Shown one piece after another: positions 18,316 through 27,746 of a stretch of 64,000 nt of DNA. The DNA is from Acinetobacter suaedae (GTDB lineage Bacteria > Pseudomonadota > Gammaproteobacteria > Pseudomonadales > Moraxellaceae), in NCBI RefSeq assembly GCF_008630915.1, contig NZ_CP043909.1:2914001-2978000 (forward strand), in the 5' to 3' direction. How positions within the stretch are numbered: the stretch's first letter is position 1; each line of letters starts with the position of its first letter. A model generated the notes under the pieces. It ran no database searches. It was not told the origin of the DNA and worked only from the letters and a program-made list of their open reading frames with translations. The position numbers and the translations under genes were made by a program.

Positions 18316-18930
18316 TTATGGTCGCTTGAGGGCTTGTAATTCCGTGGTGAAGCTATAAAACTCTCCCCCCATTCTTCCCACACTATCCAATTGCTGTTGA
18401 TCAATCATGCCTGTATCGGCTTGCCACAATCGATCATCGACATAAATAGATTTCACATCTAACAAGACAACCGTTCCACCAGATGGCAAGGAGCTGAGTT
18501 GAATCACCTCTCGCAAATGACATTCATACCGAATCATAGAACCTTTAACCGATAAAGGTTTTACGCCATGACTTGGACAAGATTCGATTTCAGCAAAATC
18601 AAATTCACTTTGTTCGGATGGCAGTGCCGCGCATGACAAGTTCATTTTCTCAAGTAACTGAGTATTCACGATATGCACTACACACTCTTTGGTTTCAATT
18701 AAATTCCGCAAAGTGTCTTTGTCCTGCCCTGTTCTCGGATTCACTTGTGAATACCAAAGGATCGGCGGGTTACAGCTTGCCACATTGAAAAAGGAATAAG
18801 GTGCCAGATTCGCTACACCATCCACAGATAAGGTACTAATCCAAGCAATCGGGCGAGGCGTAACCCCGCCATTTAACAAACGATAGATTTCATTTGCTTC
18901 TAAATTTGCTGTCTCAAAAATCATAATCAA
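18316..18930 (-). CDS. Flavin reductase-domain protein (FMN-binding split barrel)
   Basis: The 204-residue protein carries GGVTPRPIAWISTLS near residue 21 and NLAPYSFFNVAS near 42, the typical FMN-binding segments of the flavin reductase-like split-barrel family. Such proteins bind FMN and reduce flavin or act on unknown substrates. An alternative start two codons in (MIFETA) is equally possible. The gene begins eight bases after the GFA gene stop and is cotranscribed with it. Confidence 0.82.
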   Translation of the reverse strand: MIMIFETANLEANEIYRLLNGGVTPRPIAWISTLSVDGVANLAPYSFFNVASCNPPILWYSQVNPRTGQDKDTLRNLIETKECVVHIVNTQLLEKMNLSCAALPSEQSEFDFAEIESCPSHGVKPLSVKGSMIRYECHLREVIQLSSLPSGGTVVLLDVKSIYVDDRLWQADTGMIDQQQLDSVGRMGGEFYSFTTELQALKRP

Positions 18931-18938
18931 ACACTATA

Positions 18939-19352
18939 TTAAGGACGTTCTGCATATTGTGGTAAATCATCAGTGATGCTGTCCCATTCCGCTTTAGACG
19001 CCGTAAAAATGTGCAGACTTGGTTTTTGCTGTAACTGTGTATCTAAAGTTCCAATTCTCAAACGATAATACTCAGGCGTATCGGTTTTTATACTCATAAT
19101 TGGGGAGCCACATTCCATACAAAAACAACGTTGTGTGGTATCGGTAGACTGAAATTTTTTCAGTAAATGCTCGCCTTTGGTAATTTTAAAATCAGCTATT
19201 TTTATCGGCGCATTCGTGGCAAAAGCGCTCCCATTTGCTTTACGGCAGCGTTGACAATGACATTGAATGATCTCGCCTATTTCACCATGAATCTCATAAT
19301 GAATTCCATCACATAAACAACTACCATGATATACAGGTGAAGTCTGAGACAT
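18939..19352 (-). CDS. GFA-family (CENP-V/GFA) zinc protein
   Basis: The 137-residue protein has the zinc-binding cysteines of the GFA fold: GSCLCDG near the start, CHCQRCRKANGSAF at about 30 and CFCMECGSPI at about 78. The founding member speeds the formaldehyde-glutathione reaction, but most members have no proven activity. It forms a two-gene unit with the flavin reductase-domain protein. Confidence 0.88.
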   Translation of the reverse strand: MSQTSPVYHGSCLCDGIHYEIHGEIGEIIQCHCQRCRKANGSAFATNAPIKIADFKITKGEHLLKKFQSTDTTQRCFCMECGSPIMSIKTDTPEYYRLRIGTLDTQLQQKPSLHIFTASKAEWDSITDDLPQYAERP

Positions 19353-19481
19353 TGTTATTTCCTTTGATGAATTTTCACATAAAAATATAGGCTAGATCAG
19401 TACAACTTGCAAATGATGAATATCATTTAGATAATGCATCTCAATTTACAAAAATAATCCTTCACGACGAAGAATAACGTT

Positions 19482-20744
19482 CTAAATCCGCTGATCCAAT
19501 ACGGCACGTGCGCGTTCATGATCAATATCTTTTTCCCAATGTGCGATTGCAACTGTTGCCACGCAGTTTCCGATTAGATTGGTACAGGCACGTACAATTC
19601 CAATAAACCAATCGACAGACAATAGTAAAACCAGCCCAATCATTGGAAGGCTTGGGATAACTGATAATGTCGCCGCCAAGATGACCAATGCAGAGCCTGG
19701 AATACCATGAGCACCTTTTGAGGTGATTAATGACACCAATAAAATTGCGAGAAGATCATGCATCGATAAATCAATATTGCAGGCCTGAGCAATAAAAATA
19801 ACGCCGAGTGTTAAGTAAATAGAAAACCCATCTAAATTAAACGAGTAGCCTGTGGGAATGACTAAGCCAACGGTGGAATCTTTGATACCTAAATTTTTAA
19901 GCTTTTTCATAATTTGAGGTAACACAGAATCAGAAGATGCTGTACCCAACACAATGGACAGTTCTGCTTTAAAATAATTTAAGAATTTAAAAATGTTTAA
20001 GCCGGAGATTTGAAGAATCCCACCTAAAATAATCAACACAAATAAGATACAAGTCACATAAAACAGCAAAACTAAGTAACCCAATTGAATCAATGAGTCC
20101 AAACCAAATTTTGCGGTGGTATAGGCAACAGACCCCAAGACACCAATCGGTGCTAGCCGTATGATTAATCCCATCATTTTAAAGAATACTTCAGAAAATG
20201 CTTCAAGTGCCTGACAAACCAAATCTCCCATATGTTTTGGGATCAGCAATAAAGCAATGCCAAATAGGATTGCAATCAGTAAAACTTGTAAAATGTCCCC
20301 ACTAGCAAATGCATCTACAAAAGTTTTCGGAATAATATGTAGAAGAAAATCTGAGCCTGAACCCATTGTGTTGGCACGTTCCGTATAGACATTTAAATCC
20401 TTTCCGTCTAGTTTCGTGATATCAATATTCATGCCCACACCAGGCTTGAATACATAGGCAACAATTATTCCCAAGATCAGCGCAACACTAGTCACTATCT
20501 CAAAGTATAAAATTGTTTTTGCCCCCACCTTTCCCATTTTCTTGATGTCATTGGCACCATACAGCCCAAGTACCACCACGCAGAAAACAATCGGTGCGAT
20601 CAACATCTTGATCAGTGAAATAAAACCATCACCCAATGGTTTCAATGCTAAAGAAAAATCATGAAAGCTAATCCCGATAATAATACCAAGGACTAATGCA
20701 AGAACGACCTGAAGAAATAAACTGGATTTGAGTTTTTGCCACAT
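19482..20744 (-). CDS. Dicarboxylate/amino acid:cation symporter (GltP/DctA family)
   Basis: The 420-residue protein has eight membrane helices plus re-entrant hairpins of the DAACS family. TASSDSVLPQIMKKL (about 260-275) corresponds to the serine-rich tip of hairpin 1, PTGYSFNLDGFSIYLTLGVIFIA carries the NMDGT-like substrate/Na+ site in the variant form NLDGF, and VDWFIGIVRACTNLIGN near the end holds the R/D-type residues that set amino acid versus dicarboxylate choice. The substrate is likely glutamate/aspartate or a C4 dicarboxylate. It is transcribed alone. Confidence 0.88.
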   Translation of the reverse strand: MWQKLKSSLFLQVVLALVLGIIIGISFHDFSLALKPLGDGFISLIKMLIAPIVFCVVVLGLYGANDIKKMGKVGAKTILYFEIVTSVALILGIIVAYVFKPGVGMNIDITKLDGKDLNVYTERANTMGSGSDFLLHIIPKTFVDAFASGDILQVLLIAILFGIALLLIPKHMGDLVCQALEAFSEVFFKMMGLIIRLAPIGVLGSVAYTTAKFGLDSLIQLGYLVLLFYVTCILFVLIILGGILQISGLNIFKFLNYFKAELSIVLGTASSDSVLPQIMKKLKNLGIKDSTVGLVIPTGYSFNLDGFSIYLTLGVIFIAQACNIDLSMHDLLAILLVSLITSKGAHGIPGSALVILAATLSVIPSLPMIGLVLLLSVDWFIGIVRACTNLIGNCVATVAIAHWEKDIDHERARAVLDQRI

Positions 20745-20878
20745 TGTAAATTCATCAATAAATAGATAAATCTCAACAGTGCAAAAAACTCGCCAACAAA
20801 TAAAAATAAAGGATATTTAGAACATGAAAAATAAATAAAAAATAAGCAATACTTTAGAAAACATCATCTTAAATAAAA

Positions 20879-22084
20879 CTAAGCCAATAGATGATGTATC
20901 CCTTCACCCACGGCACGTCCTGTTGCAAAACAAGCGGTCAACAAATACCCCCCAGTTGGTGCATCCCAGTCCAACATTTCACCACAACAGAACACATAAG
21001 GATTTGACTGCAATTGTAACCGTGGTGACAATGCCGCTTGCTGAATTCCACCAGCGCAACTAATGGCCTCCTCGATTGGACGAAACCCACTGAGAGGAAT
21101 TATAAGTCCTTTGATGTGCTCAGCCATTTGATGCGCATCTGACCATAAATTTTTCTCAACCACTTCGCGAATTAAATTAATTTTCACATGATCCAAACCT
21201 GCTTTGCGCCAAAGATTGGTAAGTGACTGCTTCTTATTGCCTTGTAACTTTTTAGTTAATTGATCAAGGCTGATATCAGGTAACAAGTCTAAATGAAGCT
21301 GCAAGTTTTGATCTTGAGCAAGCTGTGATCTTAGATCACGCCCTAATTTATAAATCACGCCACTTTCAAAACCATAGTGAGTAATCACAATATCGCCATG
21401 TGTCTTACGTTCAGGTACAACCCAAGCATCAACACGTTTAAGCGCTTGCCCCAAACAATCCTGCATAAATGGCGACCATGTTTTCAATACACCAACATTA
21501 CTTGCTTGGAAGGGGGTAATCTCATCTTTCGACAGCCATTGCTGCCACGCTCCATCACTCCCCAATTGCGACCACGACACAGCACCACAAGCCAGTACAA
21601 TCGCATCATAAGTTGCAGTAAAGCGTTGGCTTTGGTTTTCGATGGTCAATTGATTCTGAGATAAACCCACACAGCAATGCCGGTAATAAAATTTAACCCC
21701 ATCTGCAGCTAATCGTTTTAACCATGCGCGAAGTAACGGCGCTGCTTTCATCTCTATTGGAAATACCCGCCCAGAACTACCGATATAAGATTCAATTCCC
21801 AAACCTTTCATCCAGTCTTGAATCCACTTTGCATCCCATTGCGTTATCCAAGGGCTTAACCATTCAGCACGGTCATAACGTTGGATGAATGCCTGTATAG
21901 GCTCAGCATGAGAAATATTAAGTCCTGTTTTACCCGCCATTAAAAATTTTCGAGCAGCTGAAGGTTTTTGTTCAAACACATCAACGTCATAACCATATTG
22001 ACTAAGAACTTCCGCAGCCATTAAACCTGCAGGTCCAGCTCCAATAATGGCAATACGCTTAGACTTCATGTTGCTCTTGCTCAT
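20879..22084 (-). CDS. HI0933/TIGR03862-type NAD(P)/FAD flavoprotein
   Basis: The protein opens with the FAD dinucleotide motif IAIIGAGPAGLMAAEVL, followed by FLMAGKTGLNISHAEP and, near the C-terminus, GGYLLTACFATGRAVGEG, all typical of the BaiN/HI0933 (TIGR03862) flavoproteins. Members are predicted dehydrogenases or reductases of uncertain substrate. The start at 22084 (MSKSN) is taken because AAGGG lies a few bases upstream; 22069 (MKSKR) is an alternative. The gene overlaps the end of the methyltransferase gene, so translation is likely coupled. Confidence 0.82.
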   Translation of the reverse strand: MSKSNMKSKRIAIIGAGPAGLMAAEVLSQYGYDVDVFEQKPSAARKFLMAGKTGLNISHAEPIQAFIQRYDRAEWLSPWITQWDAKWIQDWMKGLGIESYIGSSGRVFPIEMKAAPLLRAWLKRLAADGVKFYYRHCCVGLSQNQLTIENQSQRFTATYDAIVLACGAVSWSQLGSDGAWQQWLSKDEITPFQASNVGVLKTWSPFMQDCLGQALKRVDAWVVPERKTHGDIVITHYGFESGVIYKLGRDLRSQLAQDQNLQLHLDLLPDISLDQLTKKLQGNKKQSLTNLWRKAGLDHVKINLIREVVEKNLWSDAHQMAEHIKGLIIPLSGFRPIEEAISCAGGIQQAALSPRLQLQSNPYVFCCGEMLDWDAPTGGYLLTACFATGRAVGEGIHHLLA

Positions 22085-22709
22085 TTTGCCCTTGTAAGGG
22101 TGCAAAATCATCAAATCGGGTTGAGTAGGCAACAGGTTTTGTGATGACTAACTGTTGGCAAAGCTCACCCCGTTCCAAATATTTAATTTCAAAATGTGTT
22201 CTTGCAGAATCCGCTGCAATTTTTTGTTTCTCATAGGGTAATTTCCATACATGAATTAACTGCTGTTCCGCCTCATCAATATATGAAGGAATATTACTCG
22301 CTAAGGTAATCGTACCATTCGGTCGAAGACGCGAAAGTAAAAACTCAAAAAAAGGCATATTCAACCAACGCTGTGCGGGGTTATGCGGCTCTGGATTTGG
22401 ATAAAGAATGAAAAACTGTTCTACTTGAGCAGGGAATAATGCGTGTACGATCCAAGGTAAAGCATCCGCATGAATCGGATATAGGTGTTCACGTACTTCG
22501 AGCTGATGCTGTTTTTGCATCGCTAAAAATTTTTCTTTGGTTCGTTCAATTGCATATAGTGTTGTTTGTGGATTCTGCCCTGTAAACAACAATGCATGTT
22601 TACCTTTTCCAGCACCGATTTCAACGCAAATCGGCGTATTGGGAATCACAGCAAAATCTCGAGGTGCCTGCATTCGGTGGGCTTGAAATTGACGAATCGA
22701 CATATTCAC
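22059..22709 (-). CDS. TrmB-like SAM-dependent methyltransferase
   Basis: The 216-residue protein has the class I SAM motif ICVEIGAGKGKHALLF (about 27-42), IERTKEKFLAM and a proline-rich FILYPNPEPHNPAQRW near 100-115, the place where TrmB proteins have the FPDPWPKKRH motif. The fold is therefore that of tRNA (guanine-N7) methyltransferases, but the key motif diverges, and the genome probably carries a standard TrmB elsewhere. The substrate could be tRNA or another RNA. It is divergent from yacG and coupled to the flavoprotein downstream. Confidence 0.7.
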   Translation of the reverse strand: MNMSIRQFQAHRMQAPRDFAVIPNTPICVEIGAGKGKHALLFTGQNPQTTLYAIERTKEKFLAMQKQHQLEVREHLYPIHADALPWIVHALFPAQVEQFFILYPNPEPHNPAQRWLNMPFFEFLLSRLRPNGTITLASNIPSYIDEAEQQLIHVWKLPYEKQKIAADSARTHFEIKYLERGELCQQLVITKPVAYSTRFDDFAPLQGQNEQEQHEV

Positions 22710-22794
22710 ATCAAACTATCTCTAAATCGGCATAAGTCTAACAACTCACCTTACTTTTGCCTAATCTATTTGTTTTATGTTTTAGGAATTTTCT

Positions 22795-22986
22795 ATGCCT
22801 CGTACATTCCCCTGCCCACGTTGTGGCGAAAACAGCACTTGGGAAGGCAATGAATTTCGCCCTTTTTGCTCAGAACGCTGCAAATTAATTGATCTAGGTG
22901 CTTGGGCCAGTGATGAATATAAACTGCCAACCCAAGATGCACCTCAAGCGGATTTAAAGCGTGGTGAAGATGATTATGAGGACTAA
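22795..22986 (+). CDS. yacG: DNA gyrase inhibitor YacG
   Basis: The 63-residue protein has the four zinc cysteines of YacG (CPRC and CSERC), with the FRPFCSERCKLIDLGAWASDEY core and an acidic tail. In E. coli YacG binds GyrB and blocks DNA binding by gyrase. It often sits near coaE and pilD; here it is a single gene between divergent and convergent neighbours. Confidence 0.93.
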   Translation: MPRTFPCPRCGENSTWEGNEFRPFCSERCKLIDLGAWASDEYKLPTQDAPQADLKRGEDDYED

Positions 22987-23000
22987 ATGTCCTCATTTGA

Positions 23001-24050
23001 TTACATCCAAATTCGATTCAACACATTCAACCAGTTATGCCAACAAATTTTGGTAATCAATTCTGTTGAATAATGACGTTCCTGCATTCGCTCGATAAGT
23101 CCGTGTAGACCAGTAACATCTTCAATTTCAGTGCTAATCAGTGCGCCATCAAAATCAGAGCCGAAGCCAACATGATCTTCACCCATTCGATCTATTAAAT
23201 ATTCGAGATGCTCTAAAAGTACATCAATGGGCGTGTTCGCTTCACGCTGCCCATCTTTACGCAAAAATGCGACGTCAAAATTTACACCGACGATGCCTTT
23301 AGAATCTCGAATTGCACTGAGCTGAGCGTCTGTTAAGTTTCTCGCTTGTGGACATAAAGCATGGACATTCGAATGGGTCGCGACGATTGGTTGTTGGAGA
23401 ATGTCAACTGTATCCCCAAAAGCACGTTCGTTCATGTGAGAAACATCAACCACCATTTTTTTATCAGCACAGCGTTTTATAAATGCTTTGCCCTCGTGAG
23501 TAAGACCTGCTCCTGTATCCGGTGAATGAGGGAACTTGGCATTTAAACCATGTCCAAAACGACTGGGCCTATTCCAAAGTGGACCGATACTACGAAGCCC
23601 AGCCTCATAAAATACATCGAGTAAATCTGGATTGAGCTGGAGTGCTTCAGCACCTTCCATGTGTAATACAATCGCTAACTTTTGTTGTGTTAAGCAGTGC
23701 TGAATATCCTGAACCGTTGTGCAAATTTGGATATTGTTAGAATACTGAGCAAGTTGTTTTGCTAAATCGAGTTGTTCTAAACAAATTTGTTCAATTTGTT
23801 GTTGTGTAAAGTCAGATGCAGTTGGATCAAAAAGTTTGTTGGGATGGTACTGCTGAACATAGCTGTATGGAGGTAAGAAAATAGCAAACATGCCACCAAC
23901 AAAACCGGCTTGTTGGCAACGTGTTAAATCGAGATGTCCTGCTAAACGATCGTGGATAAAAGCTTGAGCAGGATTGCTATGATCGCTTAACCACAAACGC
24001 GTGAGTACATCGTTATGGCCATCAAAAACAGGAAACGTGCCATGGTTCAT
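23001..24050 (-). CDS. Membrane dipeptidase-type M19 peptidase of the pqq operon
   Basis: The start at 24050 (MNHGTFPVFDGHND) has GGTGAG eight bases upstream; earlier in-frame starts overlap pqqE. The 349-residue protein has the M19 zinc ligands and active-site blocks: FDGHNDVL, LHMEGAEAL, VVDVSHMNERAF, VATHSNVHAL and GFGSDFDGAL. It is the last gene of the pqq operon, matching gene R described beside the pqq genes of Acinetobacter calcoaceticus. It may trim cut PqqA fragments to the Glu-Tyr core, a role filled by other peptidases (PqqF/G) elsewhere; this is inference. Confidence 0.88.
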   Translation of the reverse strand: MNHGTFPVFDGHNDVLTRLWLSDHSNPAQAFIHDRLAGHLDLTRCQQAGFVGGMFAIFLPPYSYVQQYHPNKLFDPTASDFTQQQIEQICLEQLDLAKQLAQYSNNIQICTTVQDIQHCLTQQKLAIVLHMEGAEALQLNPDLLDVFYEAGLRSIGPLWNRPSRFGHGLNAKFPHSPDTGAGLTHEGKAFIKRCADKKMVVDVSHMNERAFGDTVDILQQPIVATHSNVHALCPQARNLTDAQLSAIRDSKGIVGVNFDVAFLRKDGQREANTPIDVLLEHLEYLIDRMGEDHVGFGSDFDGALISTEIEDVTGLHGLIERMQERHYSTELITKICWHNWLNVLNRIWM

Positions 24051-24066
24051 ATTTACGTTCTCACCG

Positions 24067-25498
<1,432 letters not shown>

Positions 25499-25502
<4 letters not shown>

Positions 25503-26257
25503 TTGAATAGTCCTTTGTGCCATACACGTTCTTGGGTCACGCTGTGATATGGTGCTTGATTGTGTACATATGCCAGTGTTAACGCATCTAAAATGCTCCA
25601 TAAAATATCCAGTTTAAACTGTAATATTTCCAGCATTCTTTGTTGTTGTTCATGTGTGGTAAATGAATCAAGGGTAATTGTTAAACCATGTTCAACATCT
25701 CGGCGTGCCTGACTTAAACGAGAACGGAAATATTCATAGCCTTTGTCATCAATCCAAGGATAATGCTGTGGCCATGATTCAAGACGGGACTGATGAATTT
25801 GAGGTGCAAATAGTTCGGTTAGAGAACTACTTGCTGCTTCACGCCATGAGGCACGGCGTGCAAAATTGACATAAGCATCTACGGCAAATCGCACACCCGG
25901 CAAAACTAATTCTTCAGAGATAACCTGTTCACGGCTAAGCCCAACCGCTTCTGCCAAGCGTAACCATGCTTCTCGGCCACCGCCATCAGGATACTCACCA
26001 TCCTGATCAATCATGCGTTGAATCCATTCCTGACGCACACGCTGATCAGGACAATTTGCCATGATCGCAGCATCTTTTAACGGAATATTGATCTGATAAT
26101 AGTAGCGGTTCGCAACCCAAGCCTGAATTTGTTTTTGAGTGGCCTTCCCTTCATACATCATCACGTGAAATGGATGATAGATATGATAGTACTGACCTTT
26201 ATCAATAATAGCCTGTTTGAATTGCTCAGTTGTTAAAGCTTCAGGTGTTTGAGTCAT
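25499..26257 (-). CDS. pqqC: Pyrroloquinoline-quinone synthase PqqC
   Basis: The 252-residue all-helical protein matches PqqC ([54 protein letters not shown]). PqqC carries out the final ring closure and oxidation to PQQ with oxygen and without a cofactor. It lies eight bases after pqqB and overlaps pqqD. Confidence 0.97.
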
Positions 26258-26265
26258 GTTTCACC

Positions 26266-27177
26266 TTAGAGTTCAATCTGCATGCCATCATAGGCAACCT
26301 CTATACCATTTGCTTTTAGTTCAGCAAATTGAGCAGAGTCTTCATTTAAAATCGGATTGGTGTTGTTAATATGAATCAGTACTTTCTTCAGTGTACTGAG
26401 TTGGTTTAAATAAGACAGCGAACCACCTTCACCACTAATATGTAAATGCCCCATTTCACGACCAGTTTTTTTACCTACACCGGTTTGCTGCATTTCATCA
26501 TCTGTCCAGAGTGTGCCATCAATCATGACACAGTCAGAATTTTGCATAATCTGCATAACGTGATCATCAATCTTTCCAAGCCCTGGTGCATAGAACAACT
26601 GTTTCTGTGTTTTATGATCTTTGATGATTAAGGCAATGTTGTCACCTTCATGCGGATCGTGGCGATGAGGTGAATATGGCGGTGCAGCACTTTGGATAAT
26701 AAAAGGGATAAACTCCAAACGACCAAAGCCATCAATTTTAAACGCTTTTTTAGGATCAATAGGATGATACTGAAGACCACCATTCCAGTGTTTCAGCATA
26801 TTGAATACTGGAAAACCTGTGGTGAGATCTTGATAGACCATGTCAGTACACCAGACATCCATTGGGCAACCTTCACGTAGAGTCAACAGCCCTGTGGTAT
26901 GGTCAAGTTGGCTATCCATTAAGATAACACTGCGAATCCCTGTATCTCTTAACTGTCGAGCAGGTTGTGCAGCCTTGAAATCAAACAATTGCTGGCGAAT
27001 ATCTGGGGAAGCATTGAGTAAAACCCAATCCATTCCATTTTCAGAAATCGCAATCGAAGATTGTGTGCGAGCTTTGGCATTCATCGTGCCTGTACGTACA
27101 CCATGACAGTTAGGACAATTACAATTCCACTGAGGAAATCCTCCCCCAGCAGCTGAACCTAAAATATAAATATGCAT
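26266..27177 (-). CDS. pqqB: PQQ biosynthesis hydroxylase PqqB
   Basis: The 303-residue protein has a metallo-beta-lactamase fold with [18 protein letters not shown] at the N-terminus; the CxCxxC cysteines bind structural zinc. [13 protein letters not shown] replaces the usual HxHxDH motif, as in known PqqB proteins. PqqB hydroxylates the tyrosine-derived ring of the intermediate. Confidence 0.96.
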   Translation of the reverse strand: MHIYILGSAAGGGFPQWNCNCPNCHGVRTGTMNAKARTQSSIAISENGMDWVLLNASPDIRQQLFDFKAAQPARQLRDTGIRSVILMDSQLDHTTGLLTLREGCPMDVWCTDMVYQDLTTGFPVFNMLKHWNGGLQYHPIDPKKAFKIDGFGRLEFIPFIIQSAAPPYSPHRHDPHEGDNIALIIKDHKTQKQLFYAPGLGKIDDHVMQIMQNSDCVMIDGTLWTDDEMQQTGVGKKTGREMGHLHISGEGGSLSYLNQLSTLKKVLIHINNTNPILNEDSAQFAELKANGIEVAYDGMQIEL

Positions 27178-27203
27178 AAAAATGAAGTTCTTATTAGAAA
27201 GAG

Positions 27204-27231
27204 ATAAGCCCTAGAAATAACTAGGGCTTAT
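27204..27231 (-). other. pqqA-pqqB intergenic stem-loop
   Basis: ATAAGCCCTAG pairs perfectly with CTAGGGCTTAT over a six-base loop. It lies 21 bp after the pqqA stop and 27 bp before the pqqB start. No long U run follows on the minus strand, so it is more likely a partial terminator or a 3' stabiliser that lets pqqA RNA exceed that of the enzymes. Confidence 0.8.
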
Positions 27232-27252
27232 GCGAAATGAGGATATGAAGAA

Positions 27253-27327
27253 TTAACGTGCTTCAAAGTACATTGTCACTTCAAAACCAATCCGAACATC
27301 AGTAAAAGCGGGTTTAGTCCATTGCAT
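27253..27327 (-). CDS. pqqA: PQQ precursor peptide PqqA
   Basis: A 24-codon gene opens at ATG 27327 with GGAG eight bases upstream and ends with TAA at 27253. The peptide begins [14 protein letters not shown] and carries the Glu16-Val-Thr-Met-Tyr20 core whose Glu and Tyr side chains become PQQ. It is the first gene of the pqqABCDE-dipeptidase operon. PQQ serves periplasmic quinoprotein dehydrogenases such as glucose dehydrogenase. Confidence 0.97.
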   Translation of the reverse strand: MQWTKPAFTDVRIGFEVTMYFEAR

Positions 27328-27746
27328 AAAATCGTCTCCAATCAGCATTTATCTTCTGAGATAAAACGCCTGATTCAACTTAAATAAAGCATTCAAAAAT
27401 TCATTCTAAATAAAAAACTCAGCTTTGTAGACCGTATCCACTGAAGATATTGTTCGATAATTGTGATTTTTGTCTAAATTTTAGTATTTCGTAGAGCACT
27501 CTTTTAGCATTCATCAAAAAAAACCAATTACAGCTCAATTTTAATAAAGATTTACACATTTAAAATATGTGACTTACATCACGCTAATTTACTTTTCCTT
27601 GATGTTGTGCAAACCTTAATCGAACAATCATTTTTGTAAGTACGCTTTAGATCAAGCATAACAACCAAAAAAGGCTTAGCTGATTCAATCATCATTATTT
27701 TCGATCAGCCTTAATAAAAAGTATTTCAATTCAACAGGATGTTAAA
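27328..27746. promoter_or_regulatory. Divergent promoter region between pqqA and the unknown gene
   Basis: This 419-bp AT-rich stretch holds no gene. On the minus strand a TTTATCT/AGATAAA hairpin (27348-27365) sits in the pqqA leader, and TCTACA-N17-TAGAAT (27403-27431) is a weak sigma-70 candidate for pqqA. On the plus strand AGGAT lies just before the start of the next gene; no clear promoter was picked. Confidence 0.4.

Noticed and set aside
19411..19428. Palindrome AAATGAT-GAAT-ATCATTT upstream of the GFA gene as a Fur box
   Set aside because: The arms resemble a Fur site but the centre is three bases too long for the standard 19-bp site, and the genes are not iron genes.
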